NCBI GenBank assembly: GCA_036502625.1
Contig: DASXYG010000098.1
Coordinates: forward strand, 1-64,000
DNA length: 64,000 nt
From: DASXYG01 sp036502625
Lineage (GTDB): Bacteria; Actinomycetota; Actinomycetes; Streptosporangiales; Streptosporangiaceae
Direction of reading: 5' to 3'
The translations under genes were made by a program, and so were the position numbers. The notes under the pieces are model-generated. The model worked only from the letters and a program-made list of their open reading frames with translations, searched no databases and was not told the origin of the DNA. Positions within the stretch are counted from its first letter, which is position 1, and every line of letters starts with the position of its first letter. Below, one piece after another: positions 47,531-56,634 of the stretch.

Positions 47531-48217
47531 TCAGCCCGCCTCGACCAGGCCGTACTCCACCGCCTCGACGGCGGTGAGGTAGCGGCCCGCGCGGGCGTCG
47601 GCGCGGATCTCCTCGATCGTGTGGCCGGTGGCGTCGGCCAGGCGCTGGTAGACCGCGGCGAGCTGGGACTCATGGCGGTCGGCGTGGGCGGCGACCTGCT
47701 CGGCGGTGCCGTCGGCGGTGGACCGCGGCTCGAAGAGGTGCAGGGCGGCGTGGGGCGCGGCGCGCCGCTGGTCGGCGCTGACGAGCACGGCGAGCGCCGG
47801 GCCGCCGACCTCGCCGAGCGCGGTGGCGTAGACCGCGGCGCCGAGGGTGTCCATGGTGTCGACGACGGCGAGGGCCGCGACCGGGTCGGCGTCGGGGGTG
47901 CTGAGCTGGAGGCGGATCGGCGCCTCGCTCGCGGCGGCCAGCGCCATGAGCCGGGCACACAGGGTGGCCGCGGCCGTGTCGTCCAGGTGGCCGCGGCTGA
48001 ACACGATGCGCTGGTCGAGCAGCCGGTCGTCGAGGTCGTCCGCCGCGCGCCGCATCCCGGTCGGCGCTACGTCGGGTGCGAGCGGCCGCCCCGGCTCCCC
48101 GGGCCCCCACGGGAGGTCCGGCCGCGGCCGGTGCGGTTCAGGGATCTCCGGCGGCCCCGGCGGGAACGCGTCGCCGCCGGGCGGGAACGCCGCGGCGGTG
48201 CTGGACGGGTCGCTCAT
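47531..48217 (-). CDS. ClpP-like protein lacking the catalytic serine
   Basis: A 228-residue ClpP homologue with a Pro-rich N-terminal extension of about 55 residues. The fold is clear (IVFSRGHLDD, VVDTMDTLG, EAVEYGLVEAG). At the nucleophile position, where ClpP has GQAASMGA, it reads GEVGGPA, so Gly139 replaces Ser. His160 and an Asp in IRADARA remain. It is probably inactive and could cap or regulate a ClpP ring. The ATG at 48217 has GGAGG nine bases upstream. No other clp gene is near. Confidence 0.85.
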   Translation of the reverse strand: MSDPSSTAAAFPPGGDAFPPGPPEIPEPHRPRPDLPWGPGEPGRPLAPDVAPTGMRRAADDLDDRLLDQRIVFSRGHLDDTAAATLCARLMALAAASEAPIRLQLSTPDADPVAALAVVDTMDTLGAAVYATALGEVGGPALAVLVSADQRRAAPHAALHLFEPRSTADGTAEQVAAHADRHESQLAAVYQRLADATGHTIEEIRADARAGRYLTAVEAVEYGLVEAG

Positions 48218-48562
48218 CGAGGTCGCCTCCTCGCGGTGGCGGGTCGTACGGGGAAATGGGACGACCCCCGGGCTGGCTCCGTGTCGTCGCGGCGGGGGCG
48301 TACCTCGCGTCAAGCGGCTGAGCACGGGATCGGCCGGACTTGCCGATCGGCCCGGGGGTCGGGTGACTGTCTGAATTTCGCCGACCGCCGTTTCCGGTGA
48401 CCGGCTGACGGCGGCTAGCTGACAGCCACCTCGCGTGTCCTCAAGTCATACATACTGTTGGACCACCTCCTTTCCCACGTACGACGCACGTTACGTCCCA
48501 CCTCCCAAATGGGGCAAGTGGATTATCGGCGGCACCGTGGAACCGCACATAGACTGCGGGGG
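48218..48562. other. Divergent intergenic region, no gene seen
   Basis: These 345 bases separate the ClpP-like gene from the Fur-family gene and hold both promoters. A relatively AT-rich stretch at about 48440-48470 (CATACATACTGTTGGACC) is the best promoter candidate for the Fur-family gene. I see no Nur-type TTGCAA-N5-TTGCAA site and no gene. Confidence 0.55.
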
Positions 48563-49045
48563 ATGCCAACCCGTCACCCGGCGAGCAGCCGTTCAGGCGA
48601 CGACGCCGCGCACCCGGGCTCCCCGCCCACGTGGCACGAGGAGCTGCGGTCGCGCGGCTATCGGGTCACGCCGCAGCGCCAGCTCGTGCTCGAGGCGATC
48701 AAGAAGCTCGGCCACGCGACGCCGGACGACATCTGCTGCCTCGTCCAGGAGACCGCGCGCGGCGTCAACATCTCGACGGTGTACCGCACGCTGGAGCTCC
48801 TCGAGGAGCTCGGCCTGGTCACCCACACCCACCTCGGCCACGGCGCCCCGACGTACCACCTGGCCTCTGAGGCCGACCACCTCCACCTCGTCTGCCGCGT
48901 CTGCGGCCAGGTGATCGAGGTCGGCACGGAGATCGCCGCCGGCCTGAGCCACCTGCTCGAACGCGAACACGGCTTCGAGACCGACGTCCGCCATCTCACC
49001 GTCTTCGGCACCTGCCGCGACTGCCGCGCGCAGGCGGGGGATTAG
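48563..49045 (+). CDS. nur: Fur-family regulator, Nur-like
   Basis: A 160-residue Fur protein close to nickel-responsive Nur of Streptomyces. The DNA-binding block RGYRVTPQRQLVLEAIKKLG and the HLGHGAPTYHL stretch match. The Ni-site histidines (His88, His90, His144) align. In the other metal site His51, His106 and His108 are kept, but the fourth ligand reads Ala104. CxxC pairs at 111/114 and 151/154 would hold structural zinc. The ATG at 48563 follows GGGGG. It precedes ygfZ by nine bases, as in other actinomycetes. Confidence 0.82.
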   Translation: MPTRHPASSRSGDDAAHPGSPPTWHEELRSRGYRVTPQRQLVLEAIKKLGHATPDDICCLVQETARGVNISTVYRTLELLEELGLVTHTHLGHGAPTYHLASEADHLHLVCRVCGQVIEVGTEIAAGLSHLLEREHGFETDVRHLTVFGTCRDCRAQAGD

Positions 49046-49054
49046 CCTGGGCGC

Positions 49055-50065
49055 ATGGACAGTCCGCTGCTGAGCATTCCTGGCGCGGTGGCCGCCGATC
49101 CCCCTGATTCAGGGGTCCCCGCCCACTTCGGAGAGCCGTACGCCGAGCAACGCGCGCTCGTGAGTTCCGTGGGCCTGGTCGACCGGGGGAACCGGGGCGT
49201 CGTCACGATCTCCGGGCCCGACCGGCTGTCCTGGTTGCACGACCTCTCCAGCCAGCACCTCAACGCCCTCCCGCCGCACACCGCGTCCGAGGCGCTGCTG
49301 CTCAGCGCGCAGGGCCGCGTCGAGCACCACATGTCCCTCGTCGACGACGGCACCACCGTGTGGGCCCACGTCGAGCCGGGCACGGCGGCGGAGCTGACCG
49401 CGTTCCTCGAGTCGATGCGGTTCATGCTGCGCGTCGAGCCGGCCGACGCCTCCGACGCGTACGCCGTGCTGACGCTCGGCGGGCCGGGCGCCGCCGCGCT
49501 GGTCCCCGAGGGCGTGATCGCCCGTACGACCGGGCCGTGGACCGACCTGTTCGTGCCACGCGAGCGCTACACCGAGATCGCCGACGGCCTGGTCGCCGCC
49601 GGGGCGCGGCCGGCCGGCATGTGGGCGTACGAAGCGCTGCGCATCGCCGCGCACGTCCCGCGCCTGGGCGCCGACACCGACGAGCGCACGATCCCGCACG
49701 AGGTCGCCTGGATCGGCACCGCCGTCCACCTCGACAAGGGCTGCTACCGCGGCCAGGAGACCGTCGCCCGGGTGCACAACCTCGGCCGCCCGCCGCGGCG
49801 CCTGGTGATGCTGCACCTCGACGGCAGCGTCGACCGCCTGCCCGCGCCGGGCTCCGACGTCCTGCTCGACGGCCGGCGCGTCGGCGCCGTGGGCTCGGCC
49901 CAGCGCCATTACGAGCTCGGCCCGATCGCGCTCGCGCTGGTCAAGCGGAACACCCCGGTCGAGGCGGAGCTGCTCGCCGACGGCGTGGCCGCCGCGCAGG
50001 AGGTCGTCGTCTCCCCCGACACCGGCGCGAACGTCCAGGTCGACCTGCGCCGCGCGCCCCGCTGA
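49055..50065 (+). CDS. ygfZ: Folate-binding protein YgfZ (GcvT-like)
   Basis: A 336-residue GcvT-related protein that assists iron-sulfur cluster maturation with folate. The signature KGCYRGQETVAR (near residue 228) is the diagnostic K-G-C-Y-x-G-Q-E motif. It starts at ATG 49055, nine bases after nur, and is probably co-transcribed with it. dtd is on the opposite strand. Confidence 0.93.
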   Translation: MDSPLLSIPGAVAADPPDSGVPAHFGEPYAEQRALVSSVGLVDRGNRGVVTISGPDRLSWLHDLSSQHLNALPPHTASEALLLSAQGRVEHHMSLVDDGTTVWAHVEPGTAAELTAFLESMRFMLRVEPADASDAYAVLTLGGPGAAALVPEGVIARTTGPWTDLFVPRERYTEIADGLVAAGARPAGMWAYEALRIAAHVPRLGADTDERTIPHEVAWIGTAVHLDKGCYRGQETVARVHNLGRPPRRLVMLHLDGSVDRLPAPGSDVLLDGRRVGAVGSAQRHYELGPIALALVKRNTPVEAELLADGVAAAQEVVVSPDTGANVQVDLRRAPR

Positions 50066-50072
50066 GGGCGGC

Positions 50073-50498
50073 TCAGACCTCGACGACCAGCGTGACCGGC
50101 CCGTCATTGACGAGCGCGACTTTCATGTCGGCGCCGAAGACGCCGGTCTCCACGGGCAGGCCGCGCTCGCGCAGCGCCGCCGTGAACCGCTCCACCAGCG
50201 GCTCGGCCACCGGCCCCGGCGCGGCCGCCGACCACGTGGGGCGGCGGCCCTTTCGGGTGTCGCCGTACAACGTGAACTGGCTGATCGCGAGGATCGGGGC
50301 GCCGGTGTCGGCGCAGGACTTCTCGCCGTCGAGGATCCGCAGCTCGGCGACCTTCGCCGCGAGGCGGTCGGCCTGCGCGGCGGTGTCGTCGTGGGTGACG
50401 CCGACGAGGACGACCAGGCCGGGGCCGGTGATCGCGCCGACCGTGGCGCCGCCGACCGTGACCGACGCCTCGCTGACCCGCTGCACGACCGCTCGCAT
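50073..50498 (-). CDS. dtd: D-aminoacyl-tRNA deacylase
   Basis: A 141-residue editing enzyme hydrolysing D-aminoacyl-tRNA. The conserved motifs SQFTLYGDTRKGRRP and the Gly-cis-Pro element NDGPVT are present, and the N-terminus MRAVVQRVSEASV is that of the family. The start is ATG 50498. It faces ygfZ and is divergent from asparaginase. Confidence 0.96.
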   Translation of the reverse strand: MRAVVQRVSEASVTVGGATVGAITGPGLVVLVGVTHDDTAAQADRLAAKVAELRILDGEKSCADTGAPILAISQFTLYGDTRKGRRPTWSAAAPGPVAEPLVERFTAALRERGLPVETGVFGADMKVALVNDGPVTLVVEV

Positions 50499-50545
50499 GG
50501 CCCCGATCCTAGGGGCGGTACGGCACGTCACGTACGGTCGGGGAC

Positions 50546-51487
50546 GTGGATGATCAGCCTGTGCTCATCGAGGTGGAACGCTCCGGGCTCGTCGAGTCGG
50601 TGCACCGGGGCGCGCTGTGCGCGCTGGGGCCCGACGGCGGGGTGACGCTGGCGCTCGGCGGCCCCGACGCGGTGATGTTCCCGCGGTCGTCGAACAAGCC
50701 GATGCAGGCGACCGCCATGGTGGAGTGCGGGCTCGCCCTGGAGGGCGCCGATCTCGCGCTGGCCGCCGCCAGCCACGCCGGCGAGGACTTCCACGTCGCG
50801 GGCGTACGCCGCATCCTCGACGGCGCCGGCCTGACCGAGGACGCGCTCCAGTGCCCCGCGGACCTCCCGCTCGACCCGGACACCGCGCACGCCCTGCTGC
50901 GCTCCGGCGGCACCGCCGACCGGATCCACATGAACTGCTCGGGCAAGCACGCCGCGATGCTCGCCACGTGCGTGCTGCGCGGCTGGCCGACCGCTACCTA
51001 CCTGGACCCCGGCCACCCGCTCCAGAAGGCCGCACGCGACACCGTGGAGCGGCTCACCGGCGAGCCCGTGGCAGTCACCGCGGTCGACGGATGCGGCGCC
51101 CCGTTGTACGGCTTCTCGCTGCTCGGCCTGGCCCGCGCGTTCCGGGCCGTCGTGACGGCCGCGCCCGGCACACCCGAGCGGAAGATCGCCGACGCGATGC
51201 GCGCCCACCCCGCGTACATGTCCGGCACCCACCGGCTGGACAGGAAGCTGATGGACGCCGTGCCCGGCCTGCTGGTCAAGGGCGGCGCGGAGGCCGTACT
51301 GGCCTGCGCGCTGCCGGACGGCCGCGCCGCCGCCCTCAAGATCGCCGACGGCGGGCAGCGCGGTGTGCGGCCCGCCGCGGTGGCGCTGCTGCGCCGCATC
51401 GGCGTCACCGGCCTGGACGACCTGGCCGCCACCCCGGTGCTGGGCGGCGGCCTGCCGGTCGGCGAGGTGCGCGCGGTCCTGCCGTAA
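50546..51487 (+). CDS. L-asparaginase, class 3 (R. etli type)
   Basis: A 313-residue asparaginase II family enzyme, distinct from the E. coli type. Motifs SSNKPMQA, MNCSGKHAAMLA with the Ser-Lys pair, and DGCGAPLYGF are present. It should hydrolyse asparagine to aspartate in the cytosol. It begins at GTG 50546 after GGGGA and is divergent from dtd, with a 47-base gap. No signal peptide is seen. Confidence 0.93.
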   Translation: MDDQPVLIEVERSGLVESVHRGALCALGPDGGVTLALGGPDAVMFPRSSNKPMQATAMVECGLALEGADLALAAASHAGEDFHVAGVRRILDGAGLTEDALQCPADLPLDPDTAHALLRSGGTADRIHMNCSGKHAAMLATCVLRGWPTATYLDPGHPLQKAARDTVERLTGEPVAVTAVDGCGAPLYGFSLLGLARAFRAVVTAAPGTPERKIADAMRAHPAYMSGTHRLDRKLMDAVPGLLVKGGAEAVLACALPDGRAAALKIADGGQRGVRPAAVALLRRIGVTGLDDLAATPVLGGGLPVGEVRAVLP

Positions 51488-51494
51488 GCCGCCG

Positions 51495-53234
51495 CTACTT
51501 CATGCCGCGGAGCTGGCGGGCGCCGGAGATGGCGCCCGACGTGGTGATGACGAACGTCTGGAACGAGTCGCCGAAGTTGCTCATGTCCCACTCGGCGGGG
51601 CCGTGGTACCAGGCGAGGTTGTCCGTACGCGCGGTGACGTCGTCGCCGTGCGAGGCGAGGATGTCGTCCCACTGCTCGACGTTGTCGAACACCACGGCGT
51701 ACGGCAGGTAGCGGGAGAACAGCTCCAGGCGGCGCGGCTCGGGGATGTTGTCGACGTCGTCGGCGCGGTAGAGGTACTCGCGGAAGCCGACCGTGTGCGC
51801 GAGGACGGTGGCGCCCTTCGCGGTCTTGGCCGGCATGTACTGCCCGCCGACGGCGAGCGCGGCGCCCGCGATGATCAGCGCGAGGCCGGCCAGGGCGTAC
51901 GTCGAGTAGATCGCGAGCAGCACGGTGGCCACGATGCCGACGACGACCACTACGAGCCCGGTGGCCGTCCACCGGGTGCGCACGGAGTCGGGGCGGTGGG
52001 CGAACCAGCCCTGGCGGACGACGTCGCGGTACATCGCGTCGCGCACCCCGGCGAGCTTGTCGGAGAAGTCGCGGCGGCCGATCTCGGAGAGCTTCACCGA
52101 GTCGCGGTTCTCGAAGAGCGCGTCGAACAGCTTCCGTTCGTACGGCAGGAGGTCGGCGACCGGCGCGTGCTTGCGGACGAGCTTCCAGTCGACGCGGGCG
52201 GACCGGCCGTGCGGCATCTCCTCGATCAGGAGGTAGCCGCGTACGGCGAGGTCGACGATGGTGGCGGTGACGTCGATCACGTCGGCCTGTTCGTCGAGCA
52301 GGGTGCCGACCTGGCCGGGGCGCACGCCGTTGGGCGGCGCGAACTGCAGGCCGTCGCCGTTGGCGCTGACGATCGGCGCGTGGTCGCCGGCCTCGGCCTT
52401 GGTGCGCACCGCGCGCTTGTCGCGGCCGTGGGCGTAGTAGAGCAGCGCGAACCCGCCGAGCAGCAGGATCAGCAGGACGACGAGCACCGTGACCGTGATG
52501 GGATTCACATCGAAGGCGCGGGCCAGCGACCACTGCGCCTTGAGGATCGGCTTGGCGTTGGTGGTGCCGGGCGGCAGGCCCACGGTGACCTTGAGCGTCT
52601 GCCCGGGGGCGAGATGGACCTGGCGGAACACCGCCGTGGTCATGGTGTGGTCCATGCTCGACTGGGTGCAGTAGATCGAGCTGTTGACCGCGCCGGCGGT
52701 GCAGGACGCGCTGCGCATCGCCGACGGCCCGGTGACCGAGACGACCGCGTTCGTGACGGGGACGGTCCAGCCGCTGATGGCGTACCACTCGACCTGCTCG
52801 CCGCCGGAGATCGGCGTGACGGCGCCGGAGACCGTGTAGTCGAGCACGACCGTGTGCGTGCCGCTGATCTGCTTGCCCTTGCCGACGTTGACGACCGTGG
52901 CGTCGGCGTTCTTCGACACGGCGACGTCGGTGGGTCCGCCGTCGGGGCTGGTGGCCTTGGGGGTGCTCACCAGGAACTCGCGGTCGTACTGGTCGCTGTA
53001 GTCGAGGCGGTCGATGAGGGAGCGGCTCATTCCCGCGGTGGAGCCGCCGCCGAAGTTGTAGTCGACGGCCTCGCGCACGTGGAGCACGCCTTGGCGGTCG
53101 ATGGTCAGTTTGATGTCGTCCTTGAGCACCGACCCGCCTGCTGCAGCCGACGCGGGCGCAGCCAGGACCGCACCGGCGGCACAAACCGCGGCGGTCAGGG
53201 CGATGAGGTTACGGACACGTCGTAGGCCCAGCAT
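51495..53234 (-). CDS. DUF2207 membrane protein
   Basis: A 579-residue DUF2207 protein. A Sec signal (about 1-32, APASA) is followed by a large extracytoplasmic domain with Ser/Thr/Gly-rich strands. A membrane helix lies near 250-272, then a cytosolic part and a pair of helices near 430-475. Function is unknown. The ATG at 53234 gives the signal. Members occur widely in actinobacteria, often near cell-envelope genes. Confidence 0.88.
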   Translation of the reverse strand: MLGLRRVRNLIALTAAVCAAGAVLAAPASAAAGGSVLKDDIKLTIDRQGVLHVREAVDYNFGGGSTAGMSRSLIDRLDYSDQYDREFLVSTPKATSPDGGPTDVAVSKNADATVVNVGKGKQISGTHTVVLDYTVSGAVTPISGGEQVEWYAISGWTVPVTNAVVSVTGPSAMRSASCTAGAVNSSIYCTQSSMDHTMTTAVFRQVHLAPGQTLKVTVGLPPGTTNAKPILKAQWSLARAFDVNPITVTVLVVLLILLLGGFALLYYAHGRDKRAVRTKAEAGDHAPIVSANGDGLQFAPPNGVRPGQVGTLLDEQADVIDVTATIVDLAVRGYLLIEEMPHGRSARVDWKLVRKHAPVADLLPYERKLFDALFENRDSVKLSEIGRRDFSDKLAGVRDAMYRDVVRQGWFAHRPDSVRTRWTATGLVVVVVGIVATVLLAIYSTYALAGLALIIAGAALAVGGQYMPAKTAKGATVLAHTVGFREYLYRADDVDNIPEPRRLELFSRYLPYAVVFDNVEQWDDILASHGDDVTARTDNLAWYHGPAEWDMSNFGDSFQTFVITTSGAISGARQLRGMK

Positions 53235-53375
53235 GGCGGGCCACTCTATCGGGATCGGCGTGTCCGTGTGGTGGTGACCTTGCCGATTGGCCTTGCTTTG
53301 CCACCCTCCGTCGCGATCACCGCGGAGATGCCACAATCGGTGCGGCCGAAACGGGCGTAAAGGGAGGGAGGCGAC

Positions 53376-54554
53376 GTGGCCGGAAGTTGGGGACAGGGTG
53401 GGCCACCGCCGTCACCGTACGGGTCACCCGGGGTTCCACAGGGGCCGCCACGCAGGCCGCCGTACGGGCAGGGGCCGCCCGGCCCGCCGCCCGGCTACGG
53501 CCCGCCGCCGCGCCCGCCGGGCCCTCCTCCTGGGCCACCGCCGGGGCCGCCTCCGGGCCCGCGCGGCCCGTACGGACCGCAGCCGGGTCCGTACCGCCCG
53601 CCGCAGCCGCCGCCGGGCGGGCCGTACCAGTACGAGCCGCCGGTGCAGCGCCGCGGCAGGGGCGGCGCGATCGTCGCCGTCACCGGGCTGCTCGGCATCC
53701 TGGCGATCGCCGGCGTCGCGTTCTTCGTGATCTCGCAGTCGTCGGAGTCCGCCGAGGTGAAGCACCACTCGGCGGAGCCCACGGAAACCTCGTCCACATC
53801 CGGCCACCACAAGAGGCCGGGCGCCACGCAGCCGCAGGGCCGCGCCGCGGCGTACGACAACCCGCTGTACAAGGTGCGCAAGCGCCCCGGCGTGCCCTGC
53901 CGCGCGCCGCGGCTGAACACCCACAGCGAGACGTCGATGAACCGCTTCCTGCGCAAGGTCAGCGACTGCCTGGACGAATCGTGGGCGCGGCAGTTCAAGG
54001 CGGCGAACATCCCGTTCAGCCCGCCGACGCGCGTCTACTGGACGCAGCCGGGAACCAGCCCGTGCGGCAGCTACCCCGCGCCGGGCGCCGCCGCGTTCTA
54101 CTGCAGCTCCAACCACGCCATGTACATCGGGCTCAAGGACGTCGTGAAGAACTCCGGGGACGCGCCCGGCAGCTACTACAGCATCTATCTCAGCGTGCTC
54201 GCCCACGAGTACGGCCACCACGTCCAGCAGTCGGCGGGCATCCTGCAGTACGGCCAGAAGGCGGAGACCGCCTCGGGCAACACGGCCGGCCGCAACCAGA
54301 TGTCGCGGCGCATCGAGCTCCAGGCGAACTGCTTCGACGGCGTCTACCTCAACTCCGTCGGCGCCACGCTCCCGATGACCTCCGTGCAGAAGCGGCTCGT
54401 CATGATCGACGCGTACAACCGCGGCGACCGCCCCCCGTATCCCCCGGACCACGGCTCGCGCAAGCACTTCCGCGGCTGGCTGGTGCGCGGGCTGGTGAGC
54501 GGCAGACCGGCGATGTGCAACACCTGGAGCGCGTCGTCGTCGAGCGTGAGTTAG
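53376..54554 (+). CDS. Membrane-anchored neutral zinc metallopeptidase
   Basis: A 392-residue YpfJ-like zincin. Residues 1-95 are a Pro/Gly-rich cytosolic tail, residues 99-119 form one membrane helix, and the outside part holds the HEYGH zinc motif (His277, Glu278, His281). Downstream RIELQANCFDGV supplies a likely third ligand. A run of cysteines (175, 198, 230, 243) may form disulfides. The GTG at 53376 is the start. Its target is unknown. Confidence 0.88.
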   Translation: MAGSWGQGGPPPSPYGSPGVPQGPPRRPPYGQGPPGPPPGYGPPPRPPGPPPGPPPGPPPGPRGPYGPQPGPYRPPQPPPGGPYQYEPPVQRRGRGGAIVAVTGLLGILAIAGVAFFVISQSSESAEVKHHSAEPTETSSTSGHHKRPGATQPQGRAAAYDNPLYKVRKRPGVPCRAPRLNTHSETSMNRFLRKVSDCLDESWARQFKAANIPFSPPTRVYWTQPGTSPCGSYPAPGAAAFYCSSNHAMYIGLKDVVKNSGDAPGSYYSIYLSVLAHEYGHHVQQSAGILQYGQKAETASGNTAGRNQMSRRIELQANCFDGVYLNSVGATLPMTSVQKRLVMIDAYNRGDRPPYPPDHGSRKHFRGWLVRGLVSGRPAMCNTWSASSSSVS

Positions 54555-54570
54555 CGCACAGCTAGCGTTT

Positions 54571-54588
54571 CGCTTGCAATTGCAAGCG
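54571..54588. promoter_or_regulatory. 18-bp palindrome before the XRE gene
   Basis: CGCTTGCAATTGCAAGCG is a perfect 18-base palindrome ending 20 bases before the XRE start. It would cover the promoter and is a natural operator for autoregulation. Confidence 0.7.
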
Positions 54589-54608
54589 CGCTGACGCAGA
54601 CTGGACGC

Positions 54609-54998
54609 ATGGCGACTCTGAAGGTGGGCTCGATCGGTGAGTACATCCGGGAGCAGCGCAAGCAGGCGAAGATCTCCGTACGCCAGCTCGCGCAGGCTGC
54701 CGGGGTGTCGAACCCGTATCTGAGCCAGATCGAGCGCGGGCTGCGGCGCCCGAGCGCGGAGATCCTCCAGCAGATCGCAAAGGGCCTGCGCATCTCCGCC
54801 GAGGCGCTCTACGTCCAGGCGGGGATCCTGGAGGACCGCGAGTCCGATTCCGACGTGCCCTCAGCGGTCGTCGGCGACCCGCATCTCAGCGAGCGGCAGA
54901 AGCAGGTCCTGATCGACATCTATGACTCGTTCCGCAAGGAGAACGCGGCGAACGAGGGTGACGAACCGACGAAAGTCAAGGATGGTGAGCGGGAATGA
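54609..54998 (+). CDS. XRE-family regulator
   Basis: A 129-residue regulator with one helix-turn-helix (about 10-65; SVRQLAQAAGVSNPYLSQIE) and a charged tail ending near SFRKENAANEG. It matches the group beside hbhA in mycobacteria (Rv0474 type). It overlaps the next gene by 4 bases (ATGA), and a perfect palindrome sits upstream. The ATG at 54609 is assigned by the fold start. Confidence 0.92.
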   Translation: MATLKVGSIGEYIREQRKQAKISVRQLAQAAGVSNPYLSQIERGLRRPSAEILQQIAKGLRISAEALYVQAGILEDRESDSDVPSAVVGDPHLSERQKQVLIDIYDSFRKENAANEGDEPTKVKDGERE

Positions 54999-55294
54999 CC
55001 CTCGCGACCGAAGTGAAGAAGTTCCGTGACAGCAAGGCGTACTACGCCGTGGCCGGCGCGGGCGACCTGGCCCGCGAGAAGCTGCGCGAGGTGCCGGGCC
55101 GGCTGCGCGACCTCCAGGAGAAGACCGACCCGAAGGACATCCCCGGCGTCGCGCTCTCCTACGCCACGCAGGCAGGCGCGAAGGCCTCGGAGCTGATCGA
55201 CGAGCTCGCCGAGCGCGGCCGCGGCGTCGTCCGCCCCGAGGCGCCCGCCCCGGGTGAGCTCGAGGGCACGCCGACGAAGCCGAAGTCGGAGTAG
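54995..55294 (+). CDS. HbhA-like helical protein
   Basis: A 99-residue protein, mostly one long amphipathic helix of Ala, Lys, Glu and Arg, with a Pro/Lys tail (PGELEGTPTKPKSE). It resembles the N-terminal part of mycobacterial heparin-binding hemagglutinin but lacks the long Lys-Pro-Ala repeats. Gene order with the XRE gene and DUF2516 supports the relation. It is co-translated with the XRE gene. Binding to heparin is not implied. Confidence 0.78.
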   Translation: MTLATEVKKFRDSKAYYAVAGAGDLAREKLREVPGRLRDLQEKTDPKDIPGVALSYATQAGAKASELIDELAERGRGVVRPEAPAPGELEGTPTKPKSE

Positions 55295-55310
55295 CGGCCG
55301 TACGACACAA

Positions 55311-55350
55311 GCGCGCCTCCCGGACCTCTGCGTCCGGGGGGCGCGCCGTT
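55311..55350 (+). terminator. Terminator after the HbhA-like gene
   Basis: A 15-bp stem (55311-55325 with 55332-55346, one wobble) and a CTCTGC loop are followed by CGTTTC. It lies 16 bases after the stop. Confidence 0.8.
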
Positions 55351-55426
55351 TCATCAGGTGCGGTGCGCGGCGTGCAGTAGTCTCGGGTGCCTCGAAGGCG
55401 ATATGTCTCAGGTGAGGAGCCCGGTC

Positions 55427-55768
55427 GTGATCGTGATTCCGACGGACCCGCTCAGCTTGCTGTTCTGGATCCTTCAGGTCGCGGCGTTCGCCGTGGAGAT
55501 CTGGGCCTTCGTCGACGCGCTGCGCCACTCCGACGGCGCCTACCGCGCGGCGGGCAAGCAGTCGAAGACCATCTGGCTGCTGATCCTGGGCGTCGCGATG
55601 GTCATCGGCCTGGGCAGCGCGGCCAACCGGCTGTCGCTGTTCTCGATCCTGCCGATCGCCGCGTTCATCGGCGCCGCCATCTACCTCGTGGACGTACGGC
55701 CGAAGGTGCGCGAGTTCCGCGGCAGCAGCGGCGGGTCGTCGTCGTCCGGCCCGTACGGCCCCTGGTAG
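55427..55768 (+). CDS. DUF2516 membrane protein
   Basis: A 113-residue protein with about four hydrophobic stretches (near 12-33, 46-64, 68-90 and adjoining) and a Gly/Ser-rich tail. It is the Rv0476-type DUF2516 neighbour of hbhA. The start is GTG 55427, with GAGGAG seven bases upstream; an ATG at 55403 lacks a site. Function unknown. Confidence 0.85.
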   Translation: MIVIPTDPLSLLFWILQVAAFAVEIWAFVDALRHSDGAYRAAGKQSKTIWLLILGVAMVIGLGSAANRLSLFSILPIAAFIGAAIYLVDVRPKVREFRGSSGGSSSSGPYGPW

Positions 55769-55778
55769 GAGCCGGCGC

Positions 55779-56528
55779 TCAGCCGCCGGCCTTGTTCGGG
55801 TGGCTGACCTTCACCCCGGCCACCGGTTCGGTGAGGCCGAGCTTGCGCAGGTCGGCGACCAACCGGTCGGCGAAGTAGCGGTGGCCCGCGGCGTTCGGGT
55901 GGGTGTTGTCCTTCAGGATGAAGCGCGGCGCGTTGCCGGTGCCGGAATCGCGGCTGCCGGTGACCCACTGCTCGGCCAGCGGGTCGATGAACGGCACGTT
56001 CTCCTGCGCGGCGGCGCTCTTCAGCGCGTCGCGGATGGACAGCACCTCCGTACGCGGCTCGCCGCTGCCCCACATGGGGCCCACCATCAGCAGGTGGGTG
56101 CGCGGCCACCGCTGGCGCATCTGGTTCACCAGCCGCGCCGCGCTGGTCTCCTCCAGCGACTGGGGGTACGGCCAGTCGTTGTGGCCGCCGACGATGACCG
56201 CCATGTCCGGCGCGGGGCGCCACGCGAGCTGCCGTTCGTAGAGCTGGCCGAACGTGTGGCCGTCGTGGCCGGGCGCCAGCAGGCCGGTGCCCGCCTGCCC
56301 GGCCACGATCACCTGCCAGCCGAGCCGCTGCGCGGTGAGCGCGGCGTACGTCTGGTCGCGCGTGGTGTCGCCGATTCCGGCGGTGTAGCTGTCGCCGAGG
56401 AACGCCACGACCGAGACGCGCTTGCCGGCGCCGCCGGGCTGGAGGCGCGCCGTGGAGTCGGCGGAGCAGCCGGTCAGCACGGTCGTGATCGAGAGGATGA
56501 GGGCGACGGCGGCGAGACGTACGTTCAC
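55779..56528 (-). CDS. Lipoprotein SGNH/GDSL hydrolase
   Basis: A 249-residue exported esterase. A lipobox LTGC (Cys21) ends the signal, so it is a lipoprotein. GDSYT holds the nucleophile Ser47, GGHND the oxyanion Asn, and DNTHPNAAGH the Asp/His pair. The start is GTG 56528. The substrate is unknown, perhaps an acyl group on an envelope polymer. It faces the DUF2516 gene. Confidence 0.9.
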   Translation of the reverse strand: MNVRLAAVALILSITTVLTGCSADSTARLQPGGAGKRVSVVAFLGDSYTAGIGDTTRDQTYAALTAQRLGWQVIVAGQAGTGLLAPGHDGHTFGQLYERQLAWRPAPDMAVIVGGHNDWPYPQSLEETSAARLVNQMRQRWPRTHLLMVGPMWGSGEPRTEVLSIRDALKSAAAQENVPFIDPLAEQWVTGSRDSGTGNAPRFILKDNTHPNAAGHRYFADRLVADLRKLGLTEPVAGVKVSHPNKAGG

Positions 56529-56634
56529 GAAGCCGACTTCCGCGGGTCACTCACCGGCGCACCATTTCATGTCGAGTTCACGTCGGGACAGCGAACGGAA
56601 TTGTAGCGAGATCCGCCGGTCACCCGACGTTACG

